A model generated the notes under the pieces. It ran no database searches, was not told the origin of the DNA, and saw nothing but the letters and a program-made list of their open reading frames with translations. From Bog-532 sp963828445 (GTDB lineage: Bacteria; Actinomycetota; Actinomycetes; Streptosporangiales; Streptosporangiaceae), in contig CAWHFP010000040.1 in the NCBI GenBank assembly GCA_963828445.1, positions 372,001 to 436,000 of the forward strand: a DNA stretch of 64,000 bases, written 5' to 3'. Made by a program: the position numbers and the translations under genes. Numbering within the stretch: position 1 is the first letter of the stretch; every line of letters begins with the position of its first letter. Below, in pieces: positions 41,384-50,147 of the stretch.

Positions 41384-42813
41384 TGGTGGTTCCTTTTCCT
41401 CTCGTGCCACGGCAGCGTGTCATCGCGCAGCGTGGCGTAGCGATCGCGGATATCGGGGCGCGGTTCGGCGGTGAACGTCTCGGCCCGGAAGGTGGACCAG
41501 TCCGGGGGGCCCTCCGGCCCGGACCCGGACCGGCCGGCCTCGGCCAGCGCCCAGGCCGCCTGCCGGGCCGCGCCGACGGCCACGTACTCGGCGGGCTCGG
41601 GGACGGTCACCGGCACGCCGAAGATGGCGGGCGCGATGGACCGCACGGCCGGGGACTGGGCCGCGCCGCCGATCAGCACCACCCGCCGTGGGGTGATGCC
41701 GCAGTCGGCCAGGTTGCCGATGCCGTCGGCCAGGGAGCACAGCACCGACTCGACCGCGGCCCGGGCCATGTTCTCCGGGGTCAGGTTGGCGCTGGTGATG
41801 CCGTTGAGCACCCCGGTGGCGTCCGGCCGGTTGGGGGAGCGTTCCCCGTCGAAGTAGGGCAGCAGGGTCAGCCCGCCCGCCCCCGGTTCGGCCGCCAGGG
41901 CCAGGCCGGACAGGCCAGCCGGGTCGGTGCCGAGCAGCCGGGCGGTCACGGTCAGCACCCGGGCCGCGTTGACCGTGGCCACCAGGGGCAGGAACTTCCC
42001 GGTGGCGTCGGCGAACCCGGCCACCGCCCCGGTCTCGTCGGCGGCGGGCGCCGAGGTCATGGCGTAGGCCGTGCCCGAGGTGCCGATGGACACCACCACG
42101 TCGCCTTCGGTGACCCCCAGCCCCAGCGCGGCGCCCATGTTGTCGCCGGTCCCGGCGGACAGCAGGGCCCCGTCCGGGGTCTGCCCGGTCACCTCGGCCG
42201 GCCCGGCCAGCCGCGGCGTGGCCACCGGCCGCCCCAGCGCGGCCTCGGCGATGTCCGGCAGCCACTGCCCGTCCGCGGGGGAGAAGTAGCCGGTGCCGGA
42301 GGCGTCACCGCGGTCGGTGACCGGCTCCCCGTCCGGGGTCGAGCCCGCGCCCAGGCGCCAGGTCAGCCAGTCGTGCGGCAGCACCACCCGGTGCAGGCGC
42401 CGGGCGTTCTCCGGCTCCTGCTCGGCCATCCAGCGCAGCTTGGTCACGGTGAACGACACGGCCGGGACACTGCCGGTGCGCCGGGCCCACTCGCCCGGCC
42501 CGCCCAGCTCGGCGATGAGCTCGCGCGTCTGGGACGCGGCCCGCATGTCGTTCCACAAGATGGCGGGCCGGATCACCTGGCCCGCCTCGTCCAGGGCCAC
42601 CATCCCGTGCTGCTGGGCGGCCACCCCCACCGCCGCGGCCCGGCTCAGCAGCCCGTCGCCGGCCTTGGCCAGCGCCTGCCACCAGTACTCCGGGTCGCAC
42701 TCGGTCCCGTCCGGGTGCGGCGCGGCCGCGCTGGCCACGATGGCGCCCGTGTCGGCCTCGCACAGCACCACCTTCGTGGACTGGGTCGAGCTGTCCACTC
42801 CGGCCACCAGCAT
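41380..42813 (-). CDS. xylB: Xylulokinase
   Basis: 477 residues from the ATG at 42813; the frame is open upstream but that part is GC-rich low-complexity. FGGY kinase: N-lobe VAGVDSSTQSTKVVLCEADTG, substrate region VGVAAQQHGMVALDEAGQVIRPAILWNDMRAASQ, PHDWLTWRLGAG, SAGTGDNMGAALGLG, phosphate loop VVSIGTSGTAYA and C-lobe VVLIGGAAQSPAVRSI. Phosphorylates D-xylulose. First gene of xylB-xylA; a palindrome-rich segment lies 10-27 bp upstream of the start. Confidence 0.95.
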   Translation of the reverse strand: MLVAGVDSSTQSTKVVLCEADTGAIVASAAAPHPDGTECDPEYWWQALAKAGDGLLSRAAAVGVAAQQHGMVALDEAGQVIRPAILWNDMRAASQTRELIAELGGPGEWARRTGSVPAVSFTVTKLRWMAEQEPENARRLHRVVLPHDWLTWRLGAGSTPDGEPVTDRGDASGTGYFSPADGQWLPDIAEAALGRPVATPRLAGPAEVTGQTPDGALLSAGTGDNMGAALGLGVTEGDVVVSIGTSGTAYAMTSAPAADETGAVAGFADATGKFLPLVATVNAARVLTVTARLLGTDPAGLSGLALAAEPGAGGLTLLPYFDGERSPNRPDATGVLNGITSANLTPENMARAAVESVLCSLADGIGNLADCGITPRRVVLIGGAAQSPAVRSIAPAIFGVPVTVPEPAEYVAVGAARQAAWALAEAGRSGSGPEGPPDWSTFRAETFTAEPRPDIRDRYATLRDDTLPWHERKRNHQ

Positions 42814-42823
42814 GAGCCACTCC

Positions 42824-42840
42824 CGAAAAGTTTCGCGAAA
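42824..42840 (-). promoter_or_regulatory. Overlapping palindromes just before xylB
   Basis: CGAAA-AG-TTTCG (42824-42835) and the perfect TTTCGCGAAA (42831-42840) overlap directly upstream of the xylB start at 42813. Position and size suit a LacI-type repressor site that blocks transcription or initiation. Confidence 0.5.
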
Positions 42841-43314
42841 AGAGTCCCATTCCAGGTCCCCCCAACCGTAAGCCGTCCTCCCTGACCTGCGCCAGCCACC
42901 CCCTGCCCCGCACCCTCCCCACCCCACACGCCCCGCTTCCCCCACCCCTCACACCCCGGGCCGCCCGTCCCGGGTACCCTGCGCCGCCTCCCGGCTGCCT
43001 GTCCCGGGATCCCGCGCCGCTCCCGGCTGGCCGTTCTCGGGACCCCGCGCCGCCCCAGGATTCGCCATCCCTAGAGTTTCGGCCACCTCGCGCACACCAT
43101 CCCGGCGCCGTCGGCCCGCCCCCGCGAACACTTTGAGTGACCTCACGATCACTTGTCATCGATGTCAAGCCCGCCGCGCTTTGTGTGCACTTGTGCGCTC
43201 GGCATCCGGCGTTCCGGTCGCCGTCAGGCCCCCTTGTGCGCGCGCTGTGCACGCCCGTAAACACCCCTTGGCCGCGCCCCGATCCACCCTTCCGCCACCC
43301 CCGCGCGGCGCTTA
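42841..43314. other. Long gap upstream of xylB
   Basis: No supported gene. 42950-43060 carries imperfect GTCCCGGG/CCCGCGCCGC repeats. An inverted repeat AGTGA (43136-43140) / TCACT (43149-43153) resembles the AGTGA-n-TCACC box of BldD. Confidence 0.4.
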
Positions 43315-43328
43315 TGTAAGCGGTTACA
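43315..43328. promoter_or_regulatory. cre/LacI-type operator
   Basis: TGTAAGCGGTTACA fits the consensus TGTAANCGNTNACA of LacI-family operators at every fixed position. It lies 502 bp upstream of xylB and 169 bp upstream of the divergent anti-sigma-type gene, so its target is ambiguous. Confidence 0.55.
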
Positions 43329-43496
43329 AATACCGTCCGTGCACCATATCGGGGCTGGTTGCCGCATTAATGGTCGGAGCATCTGCACGCGCCAAATGAA
43401 CGTGCATTTGGCCTTGCATATGCATGCGATGTCCGGCAAGATAAGGGCTGCGCGCCAGCAACGATGATTGGCGGTTGACCAGTGTCCGGGGTCGCT

Positions 43497-44102
43497 ATGA
43501 GGTCGGAAAGTTTGAACCCGGTTGGTGTTAGCGTTCACAACCGGGACCAGCGTAAGGTTCCGCTGCCGACGCGTACCAGGGTTCGGCCGGTCCCTCACGA
43601 TCTGCTCAACAGCGCCAAGCCACGGCAGCTCACGCCGGACCGCCCGCGCGTGGTCCGGATGCCATCGGACTGGTGGGACGCCCCGGCGGTGATGGCGCTG
43701 ACGCTCACCCCGGGCCCGCAGCCCGCCAAGAACGCGCGCCGGTTCACCCGGTCCACGCTGACCCGCTGGAACCTGAACCCCCTCATCGACGACGCCGAAG
43801 TCATCGTGGCCGAGTTCGTGGCCAACGCCATGTGCCATGCCGGCCAGGACCCGGCGCACGGCGAAGAGCGCGTTCCGGCCAGCGGCGACACCCGCATCGG
43901 CCTCCGGCTGTTCCGCCGGGCCGGCGAGGTCATGTGCGCGGTCCTCGACCCCAGTGACGCCGCCCCCGTGCTCAAGGCGCCCGCTCAGGACGCCGAGTGC
44001 GGTCGCGGCCTCCAGCTGGTCGACGCCCTCAGCGACGTCTGGGGCTGGAGCCCCATGGTCGGCCGCGGCAAAGCCGTCTGGGCCATCCTCTTCTGCATCT
44101 GA
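43497..44102 (+). CDS. RsbW-like ATP-binding (HATPase_c) regulatory protein
   Basis: 201 residues from the ATG at 43497; a GTG at 43482 is an alternative. The ATPase N box reads DDAEVIVAEFVANAMCHAGQ and the G box ECGRGLQLVDALSDVWGWSP; RIGLRLFRRAGEVMCAVLDPSD is the intervening strand pair. These are the anti-sigma-factor serine kinase features of the RsbW/SpoIIAB group, extremely common in actinomycetes. The first 70 residues (SLNPVGVSVHNRDQRKVPLPTRTRVRP) are basic and unrelated. Its partner sigma factor or STAS protein is not adjacent. Confidence 0.82.
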   Translation: MRSESLNPVGVSVHNRDQRKVPLPTRTRVRPVPHDLLNSAKPRQLTPDRPRVVRMPSDWWDAPAVMALTLTPGPQPAKNARRFTRSTLTRWNLNPLIDDAEVIVAEFVANAMCHAGQDPAHGEERVPASGDTRIGLRLFRRAGEVMCAVLDPSDAAPVLKAPAQDAECGRGLQLVDALSDVWGWSPMVGRGKAVWAILFCI

Positions 44103-44331
44103 CCCACCCCCGGGTCCCTCTACTGCCTCTGCCTCACCCCAGGTTCCTCCCCGCATCCGGCCCGGCCCCGGGCCTTCCTGTCTCTGGCCCGGCCCGGGTC
44201 CATCCCGCCCCGTCCGCACCACTCGGCATCTGCGCGCCCTGACCGCCCTCAAGTCACACGAACCCCGCGCGCCCCGCGCGCACCAATTAACCCGAATCTC
44301 GCTTTTGTCGCGGCAGCACCAGCGTCCAACC

Positions 44332-44382
44332 GCATCAAATGCGCATTCGCTGCTGTTCTAGCAGCATCAAATGCGCATTCGC
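44332..44382 (+). repeat. 19-bp direct repeat with palindromic core
   Basis: GCATCAAATGCGCATTCGC occurs at 44332-44350 and 44364-44382. Each copy contains the palindrome ATGCGCAT, and a small TGCT/AGCA hairpin separates them. The 32-bp spacing is about three helical turns, as for tandem binding sites. Confidence 0.75.
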
Positions 44383-44540
44383 GGCGCCACCAAGCCGCGC
44401 CGAGCCAGCGCCCCAGCTGACTGTGGCGGCATATGAGACTTTTGGGCCGATAGTGAACTGGATGGGTCCGCGGCTCCGGCCCGAAGGCACCAGCCCGGCG
44501 GCTCACCCGAGCAACGGGCCCCCATCGACCCGGCCAGCCA

Positions 44541-44624
44541 CTAGCGCAATGGCGCTAGCGCGTCGGCTGTTACCGACCCAATGGCGCCTTTACGTCGCCT
44601 CCAACCAACCCAAAGGCGCCATTG
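44541..44624. repeat. Two inverted repeats sharing the CAATGGCGC core
   Basis: CTAGCGC-AATG-GCGCTAG (44541-44558) is a perfect 7-bp-arm palindrome. CAATGGCGCCTTT (44579-44591) and AAAGGCGCCATTG (44612-44624) are perfect 13-bp arms around a 20-nt loop. The core CAATGGCGC appears in both. Confidence 0.75.
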
Positions 44625-44894
44625 CTTCGGTTCCTGATTGCCCCGGCCCGGTCCGGCCCGGCTCGACCCACTGGCGTTCGTCGCTCACCGCGCGCCCGCT
44701 CATCACGCCGCACCCGGCACAGCATGCTCATCCAGGCTGCCGTGACGCGCGTGACTGGTGTGATTCCGGGGCAGAGACCGGGAGGGCAGCGGTGGCTGGG
44801 TTCGAGGTTCCGGGGTGCGACCACCGGTCTGCGTTCGGTAGTGTCCTGCGCATCGCGCCTTGATGTGGGGACAATCTGAGGAGGCGACGCGATC

Positions 44895-45104
44895 ATGCCG
44901 TGGACCTGGCGTTACGAGAAGACCGACGGTGCCGAGGTCACGTCGGAAGACCTCCCCGAGGCGACCTTCGCCAGCCAGGGGGACGCCGAGAGCTGGCTGG
45001 GCGAGAACTATCACGGCCTGCTCGATGCGGGCGTCGACCAGGTGACCCTGCTCGACGACGACCGCAAGGAGTACGGCCCGATGAGCCTGCACCCGGCGAA
45101 CTAG
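44895..45104 (+). CDS. Small conserved-type acidic protein
   Basis: 69 residues, MPWTWRYEKTDGAEVTSEDLP, then FASQGDAESWLGENYHGLLDAGVDQVTLLDDDRKEYGPMSLHPAN. GAGGAGG lies 12 bp before the ATG. The pattern W-x-x-E, F-x-x-x-x-D-A-E-S-W-L and V-T-L-L-x-D is one I know from small actinobacterial proteins of unknown function; the fold is probably a compact alpha-beta unit. Soluble, strongly acidic. Convergent with the aldo/keto reductase. Confidence 0.8.
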   Translation: MPWTWRYEKTDGAEVTSEDLPEATFASQGDAESWLGENYHGLLDAGVDQVTLLDDDRKEYGPMSLHPAN

Positions 45105-45179
45105 GACACGCACAGCTCACCGGGCGCAGGCTCCGAGCCAGCGACAAACCAGCGACAAACCAGAAACGAGCCGGAAGCG

Positions 45180-46181
45180 TTACGGGCGGCTCGGCGGGCT
45201 CGCCGTCCGGGCCGGGTCCCGTTCCACGTAGCTGCCCAGCACGTCGTCAATGCGGCGGAGCAGACCCGAATCCAGCTTCACCCCGGCCGCCTTGGCGTTC
45301 TCCCGGACCTGGTCGGGGCGGGTGGCGCCGATGATGGCCGAGGACACGTCGGGGTTCTGCAGCGTCCAGGCCACGGCCAGGGCGGCCATGGACAGCCCGG
45401 CCTCGTCGGCCAGCGGCTTCAGGTCCTGCACGCATGCCAGCAGGTCATCGCGCATCCAGCGGCTGATGAAGTCCTTACCGCTCTTCTCGTCGGTGGCCCG
45501 CGAGTTGGCCGGCGGGGCCTGACCGGGCTGGTACTTGCCGGTCAGCACGCCCTGGGCGATGGGGGAGAAGACGATCTGGCCGATGCCTTCCTTCTCGCAC
45601 AACGGGACGACCTCAGACTCGATGACCCGCCACAGCATGTTGTACTGCGGCTGGTTGGACACGATCCGGTCGAAGTGCATCTCGTCGGCGATGCGCAGCG
45701 CGGCCGCGATCTCCTCGGCCCGCCACTCCGACACCCCGATGTACAGCGCCTTGCCCTGCCGGACCACGTCCTCGAACGCCCGCAGCGTCTCTTCCAGCGG
45801 GGTCTCGTGGTCGTACCGGTGCGCCTGGTACAGGTCGACGTAGTCGGTGCCGAGCCGGCGCAGCGAGCCGTTGATCCCCTCCATGATGTGCTTGCGCGAC
45901 AGGCCCCGGTCGTTCTGGCCGGGTCCGGTCGGCCAGAACACCTTGGTGAAGATCTCAATCGACTCGCGCCGCTGGCCGGCCAGGGCCCGGCCCATGACCT
46001 CCTCGGCCCGGGTACCGGCGTAGGTGTCGGCGGTGTCGAAGCTGGTGATGCCCTCGTCCAGCGCGGCGGCGACGCACTCCTTCGCGGCGTCTTCTTCCAC
46101 CTGCGAACCGTGGGTGATCCAGTTGCCGTAGGTGAGCTCGCTGACCTTCAGGCCGCTCTTGCCAAGATGACGATATTCCAT
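45180..46181 (-). CDS. Aldo/keto reductase (Kv-beta-like subfamily)
   Basis: 333 residues. TIM-barrel AKR with catalytic tetrad in place: Asp and Tyr in SFDTADTYAGTRAEEVMGRAL, Lys in IEIFTKVFW, His in LYQAHRYDHETPLEETL. The segments KALYIGVSEWRAEEI, VSNQPQYNMLWR and GIGQIVFSPIAQGVLTGKYQPG are hallmarks of the potassium-channel-beta/YghZ group. NADPH-dependent reduction of aldehydes or a stress role is likely. It starts at ATG 46181, 80 bp downstream of the DUF3043 gene stop. Confidence 0.9.
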   Translation of the reverse strand: MEYRHLGKSGLKVSELTYGNWITHGSQVEEDAAKECVAAALDEGITSFDTADTYAGTRAEEVMGRALAGQRRESIEIFTKVFWPTGPGQNDRGLSRKHIMEGINGSLRRLGTDYVDLYQAHRYDHETPLEETLRAFEDVVRQGKALYIGVSEWRAEEIAAALRIADEMHFDRIVSNQPQYNMLWRVIESEVVPLCEKEGIGQIVFSPIAQGVLTGKYQPGQAPPANSRATDEKSGKDFISRWMRDDLLACVQDLKPLADEAGLSMAALAVAWTLQNPDVSSAIIGATRPDQVRENAKAAGVKLDSGLLRRIDDVLGSYVERDPARTASPPSRP

Positions 46182-46261
46182 ACTGCGACCCTAACAATGG
46201 CCCAGGTCGCAGGCTGACCGGCCGCCCCAGCCGTCACAATCGCCACGCGCGAAACTGGCGG

Positions 46262-46915
46262 TCAGATCTCCTGGCCGCGCTGCACCCGCGGTGACGGGTT
46301 GCGCAGTTTGCGCGGGTTGATCGTCCGCATGGCCACGTAGAAACCCAGCCCGCGGGTGCTCTTCCCGGGCAGCCGTTCCCCGGCCAGCCGCCGGATGGCC
46401 CGCGTCTGGAAGCTGGTCTCGATCCCGATCACGATGATCAGGACCAGGGCGATCAGCGTCGAGTAGGTCTGGACGATCGGCGCGTGGATGAAGGTGAGCA
46501 CGATGACCACGATCAAGATGATGAACAGGTACTCGCCGACGTGCCGCCGCGAGTCCACGTAGTCCCGGGCCAGCGCCTTGACCGGACCCCGGTCGCGCGG
46601 CAGCAGGGCCCAGTCCTCGCCCCGCCGCATGGCCTCCTGGCGGCGCAGGCGCTCGGCCCGCCGCTCCTCGGACGTGGTGGCACTGCGCCCGCCGCCACCA
46701 CCGCCGCGGCCGCCGGAGCCAGCCCGGGACCCGGTGATGCCCTGGCGGCGGCTGCGTTCGGCCTCGCTGCGCTTGGGCGTGGGGCGGCCCTTGGCCGTCT
46801 CGGCCGCGGGCCGGACCTTCTCTGCTGTCTTTGTGCCGTCGGCGCCCAGGCTCTGCGCGCCCTGGTCGTCCTGGGCGGTGTTGCCGCGCGCCCCGGCATT
46901 ACCTCGTCGGAACAC
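46262..46915 (-). CDS. DUF3043 membrane protein
   Basis: 217 residues, GTG start. A long basic, low-complexity N-terminus (glycine- and arginine-rich, residues 1-95, with RPTPKRSEAERSRRQGI) leads to the DUF3043 core: DRGPVKALARDYVDSRRHVGEYLFIILIVVIVLTF, a second helix STLIALVLIIVIGIETS, and the tail KSTRGLGFYVAMRTINPRKLRNPSPRV. Two membrane helices. Widely conserved in actinobacteria with no known function; its divergent placement from the Psp operon is noteworthy since both concern the envelope. Confidence 0.88.
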   Translation of the reverse strand: MFRRGNAGARGNTAQDDQGAQSLGADGTKTAEKVRPAAETAKGRPTPKRSEAERSRRQGITGSRAGSGGRGGGGGGRSATTSEERRAERLRRQEAMRRGEDWALLPRDRGPVKALARDYVDSRRHVGEYLFIILIVVIVLTFIHAPIVQTYSTLIALVLIIVIGIETSFQTRAIRRLAGERLPGKSTRGLGFYVAMRTINPRKLRNPSPRVQRGQEI

Positions 46916-47176
46916 CCGCTCAGCCTAGTGGAACGGACCGCCCAATGCGGAGATCAGCCGGGCGAATCCGGCCCGCGGCCCGCGCGGCTGACTGCCCCGC
47001 CCAATTCCCGGGCCGTCCCGGCCCGCCGTGCGCGCTTCATGGTCGCCGGTACGGGCACGTACCGCGTAGGGTGGATGCCAATTAACAAATGGGCGGCAGT
47101 GTCCGCCCTGCTGGCCACGCGAACGGCTTGGCGTGGCACGCAGGCGGGCGCACGCACGAAGGGGACGGCCGCGTCT

Positions 47177-48078
47177 ATGAGCGTGATGAAGCGGGTCACA
47201 CTGATCTTCCGCTCCAAGGCCAACAAGGCCCTGGACCGGATGGAAGATCCTCGTGAGACCCTCGACTATTCCTATCAGCGGCAACTCGAGATGCTGCAGA
47301 AGGTACGGCGTGGGGTCGCGGACGTCGCCACCTCGCGCAAGCGGGTCGAGCTGCAGATGAACCAGATCCAGCAGCAGTCCAACAAGCTGGAGAAGCAGGC
47401 CCGCGACGCCCTGGGCGCTGGCCGCGAGGACCTGGCCCGTGAGGCCCTGACCCGTCGGTCCTCGGCGCAGACTCAGCTCAACGACCTGCAGGCTCAGTAC
47501 GCGTCGCTGCAGGCCGAAGAGGAAAAGCTGACCGTCGCCTCGCAGCGGCTGCAGTCCAAGGTGGACGCCTTCCGCACCCGGAAGGAGACCATCAAGGCCA
47601 CCTACACCGCGGCCGAGGCCCAGACCCGCATCAACGAGGCCTTCTCCGGCATCTCCGAGGAGATGGGCGACGTGGGCATGGCCATCCAGCGGGCCGAGGA
47701 CAAGACCGCGCAGATGCAGGCCCGGGCCGGGGCCATCGACGAGCTGCTGGCTTCCGGCGCTCTCGAGGACGTGTCCGGGGGCGCGCCGCGGGACGACATC
47801 CAGGCCGAACTGGACCGGATGGGCGCCGGCAACGACGTCGAGCTGGAGCTGCAGAAGCTCCGGGGTGAGCTGGGCAGCGGGTCCGCCGGCGAGCTCGAGG
47901 CCGGTGCCGCCGGGCACGACGGTGCCGCCCAGAACAGTGCTGGCCAGAACGGTGCTGCCAGAGCAGCCAGGCCCGGCCCGCCCCCAGCAGCAACGGCGAG
48001 CAGGCCCTGCCCGCGGCCGACGTGGGGGAGGCTGCCCTGCCGTCGTCCGAGTCGCCCCGATCGGGTGACGGGGCGTGA
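47177..48078 (+). CDS. pspA: Phage shock protein A / IM30 family, frameshift near 3' end
   Basis: From the ATG at 47177, KRVTLIFRSKANKALDRMEDPRETLDYSYQRQLEMLQKVRRGVADVATSRKR is the PspA N-terminal amphipathic and first coiled-coil region; coiled coils continue to about residue 220 (AEDKTAQMQARAGAIDELL). The next segment is a low-complexity tail. A one-base shift near 47955 is needed to reach SSQARPAPSSNGEQALPAADV and SESPRSGDGA with TGA at 48076-48078, which overlaps the GTG of pspAA; without it the frame runs on to 48211. PspA binds stressed membranes. First gene of the Psp operon. Confidence 0.88.
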
Positions 48079-48353
48079 TCGTCCGGATTCTCGGCGAGGG
48101 TCAGCTCAGTGTGGACGACGCCGAGACCACCGCGCTGAACCAGCTGGACGCCAAGCTGGCTACCGCGGTGGACGCGGGGGACGAGGCGGCATTCCGCCGT
48201 GCGCTGAATGAGTTGCTGGCCCAGGTCCGGGCGGTCGGAAAGCCCTATCCGGCGGATAGCCTGGAGCCGTCGGAACTGATCCTGCCGCCCGAGGACGCGA
48301 GCCTGGCCGAAGTTCGCCAGATGATGACCGGCGAGGGACTCATCCCCGGATGA
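48075..48353 (+). CDS. PspA-associated protein PspAA
   Basis: 92 residues starting GTG at 48075 in a GTGA overlap with the repaired pspA stop. MIVRILGEGQLSVDDAETTALNQLDAKLATAVDAGDEAAFRRALNELLAQVRAVGKP is the PspAA signature; the C-terminus reads SELILPPEDASLAEVRQMM. Cytosolic alpha-beta protein that in actinobacteria occurs only beside PspA and HtpX. It would modulate PspA assembly; mechanism unknown. Confidence 0.88.
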   Translation: MIVRILGEGQLSVDDAETTALNQLDAKLATAVDAGDEAAFRRALNELLAQVRAVGKPYPADSLEPSELILPPEDASLAEVRQMMTGEGLIPG

Positions 48354-48494
48354 CGCGGGGGGTGTCCGTCGCGGCTCGCGCTCTCAGCGTTTGGAGAGGG
48401 AACGTTCACACAGTTTCCAGCGTCACCTGGAAAGATGGTTGGTAAGAACGCCAGAGCTGGCGTCGCCGGTTCTGGCCCTTGAACTGGAGGTGAC

Positions 48495-49456
48495 GTGGTG
48501 GCGCGCACTAGGTATGCGCCCGACCGGGGACTGACGGCCCGTATGGGCCTGACGATGTTCCTGCTGGGGCTCGTATTCGTGGCGTTTGTCGCCGCAATCA
48601 TCGGCATCTCGGCCGCGTTTCATGCGTCCGACGGCGCCATTATCTTCTTCGCGGTGATCCTCGGGGGCGGCCTCGCGATCGGATCCCTGTTCTACTCGGA
48701 CAAGATCGCCCTGGCTTCGGCCCAGGCCCGCGTGGTGACCCCGCAGCAGGAACCGGAGCTGCACGGCATCGTGGACCGGGTCTGCGCCCTGGCCGACATG
48801 CCCAAGCCGCGGATCGCGGTCTCCCCGACCCACCTGCCGAACGCCTTCGCGACCGGCCGCAACAGCGAGCACGCCGTGCTGTGCGTGACCGCAGGGCCTG
48901 CAGCGCCGGCTGACGCAACGAGGAACTCGAGGGCGTGATCGCGCACGAGCTCTCGCACGTGGCCCACAAGGACGTCATGGTGATGACGGTCGCCTCGTTC
49001 CTGGGCGTGATCGCCGGCCTGCTGATCAGGTTCTCCTTCTACGGCCAGCTGTTCGGTGGCGGCGGCCGCAACAACAACAGCAACAACAACAACCAGAGCG
49101 CGCTGCCCATCCTGCTGATCATCATGGCCGTCAGCATCGTGGTCTACGCGATCAGCTTCCTGCTCATCCGGCTGCTGTCGCGCTACCGCGAGCTGGCCGC
49201 CGACCGGTCCGGCGCGCTGCTCACCGGCCAGCCGTCGGCCTTGTCGAGCGCGCTGCAGAAGGTGTCCGGCGAGATCGCCCGGATCCCGACCAAGGACCTG
49301 CGCGAGGCGGCTCCGCTGAACGCCTTCTACTTCGCCCCCGCGCTCAGCGGGCAGCAGCTGAGCTCGAAGTTCGCCACGCTGTTCTCCACCCACCCGTCGC
49401 TGGCGAAGCGGCAGGCCCAGCTGGCCAAGATCTCCGCGCAGCTGGGGCAGCAGTAG
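48495..49456 (+). CDS. htpX: M48-family membrane metalloprotease HtpX, two frameshifts
   Basis: N-terminus has two membrane helices (MGLTMFLLGLVFVAFVAAIIGIS and IIFFAVILGGGLAIGSLF), then VVTPQQEPELHGIVDRVCALADMPKPRIAV and NAFATGRNSEHAVLCVTAG. After two one-base insertions near 48894 and 48919 the frame continues ELEGVIAHELSHVAHKDVMVMTVAS with the HExxH zinc site, two more helices, and YRELAADRSGALLTG with the third ligand Glu. Repaired length is about 320 residues. Degrades damaged membrane proteins. The break is likely sequence error since both halves are intact. Confidence 0.88.
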
Positions 49457-49458
49457 CC

Positions 49459-50040
49459 GTGGGCTTCCTGGACACGCTGCTGGGCCGGACCAAGCCGGTC
49501 CCGCCCAACCTGGACGTGCTGTTCCAGTTGCCGTCGGCGGCGGTGACGCTGGAGGCGGCGACCGGCTTCAAGCCGACCGGAAGCGGCTCGGTGTGCTTCC
49601 GGCCGGTGGAGGGCCGGGCGTTCTCCGATGTCCAGAAGGACATCCAGGAGCTGCTGGACATGTCCGGGGCCAAGAGCGGCGGGCTGCCGGTCGAGGTGAC
49701 CAAGGACTCATTCGGGTTCACCTGGCTGGTCAGCTCGCACATGTCCAGCGAGGTCGAGGACCTGGTTGCTGACCTGCACGCGGTCAACTCCACGCTGGTC
49801 GACAACGGGTTCGGCCCGCAGCTGCTGTGCACCCTGGTCGCCTTCCGCGACGACGCGCAGCGGCGGCTGGGCCTGGTCTACCTGTTCAAACGGGGCACCT
49901 TCTACCCGTTCGCCCCGCTGTCCGGGGAGCGCCGCGACAGCGCGCTGGAGCTCCAGGTCAAGGGCGCCCTGGAAAACGACCTCAAGCTCGAGCAGGACCT
50001 GGCCCGGTGGTTCCCCGTCTGGGGCGCGCCCGGCCTGTAG
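49459..50040 (+). CDS. PspA-associated protein PspAB
   Basis: 193 residues, GTG at 49459, 2 bp after the htpX stop. GFLDTLLGRTKPVPPNLDVLFQLPSAAVTLEAATGFKPTGSGSVCFRPVEGRAFSDVQ opens the PspAB family and LCTLVAFRDDAQRRLGLVYLFKRGTFYPFAPL closes it. Soluble, no signal peptide. Last member of the pspA-pspAA-htpX-pspAB set, thought to act together in envelope-stress response. Confidence 0.9.
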   Translation: MGFLDTLLGRTKPVPPNLDVLFQLPSAAVTLEAATGFKPTGSGSVCFRPVEGRAFSDVQKDIQELLDMSGAKSGGLPVEVTKDSFGFTWLVSSHMSSEVEDLVADLHAVNSTLVDNGFGPQLLCTLVAFRDDAQRRLGLVYLFKRGTFYPFAPLSGERRDSALELQVKGALENDLKLEQDLARWFPVWGAPGL

Positions 50041-50147
50041 AAATCATGCCCGGCGGCGCGGAATGCGGCCGCTGGGCTTATCGTTGTGCGTGAGAGTCAA
50101 GTACGTAAGCGCACTCCGGACTTAACCGAGGCGGGAGCTACATACCG

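Larger units (their letters stand above)
44103..44894. other. Gap with several short repeats
   Basis: No supported gene in about 790 bp. It holds a 19-bp direct repeat (44332, 44364), a palindrome at 44541-44558 and a larger inverted repeat at 44579-44624, listed separately. Base composition is lower in G+C around 44280-44370. Confidence 0.6.
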
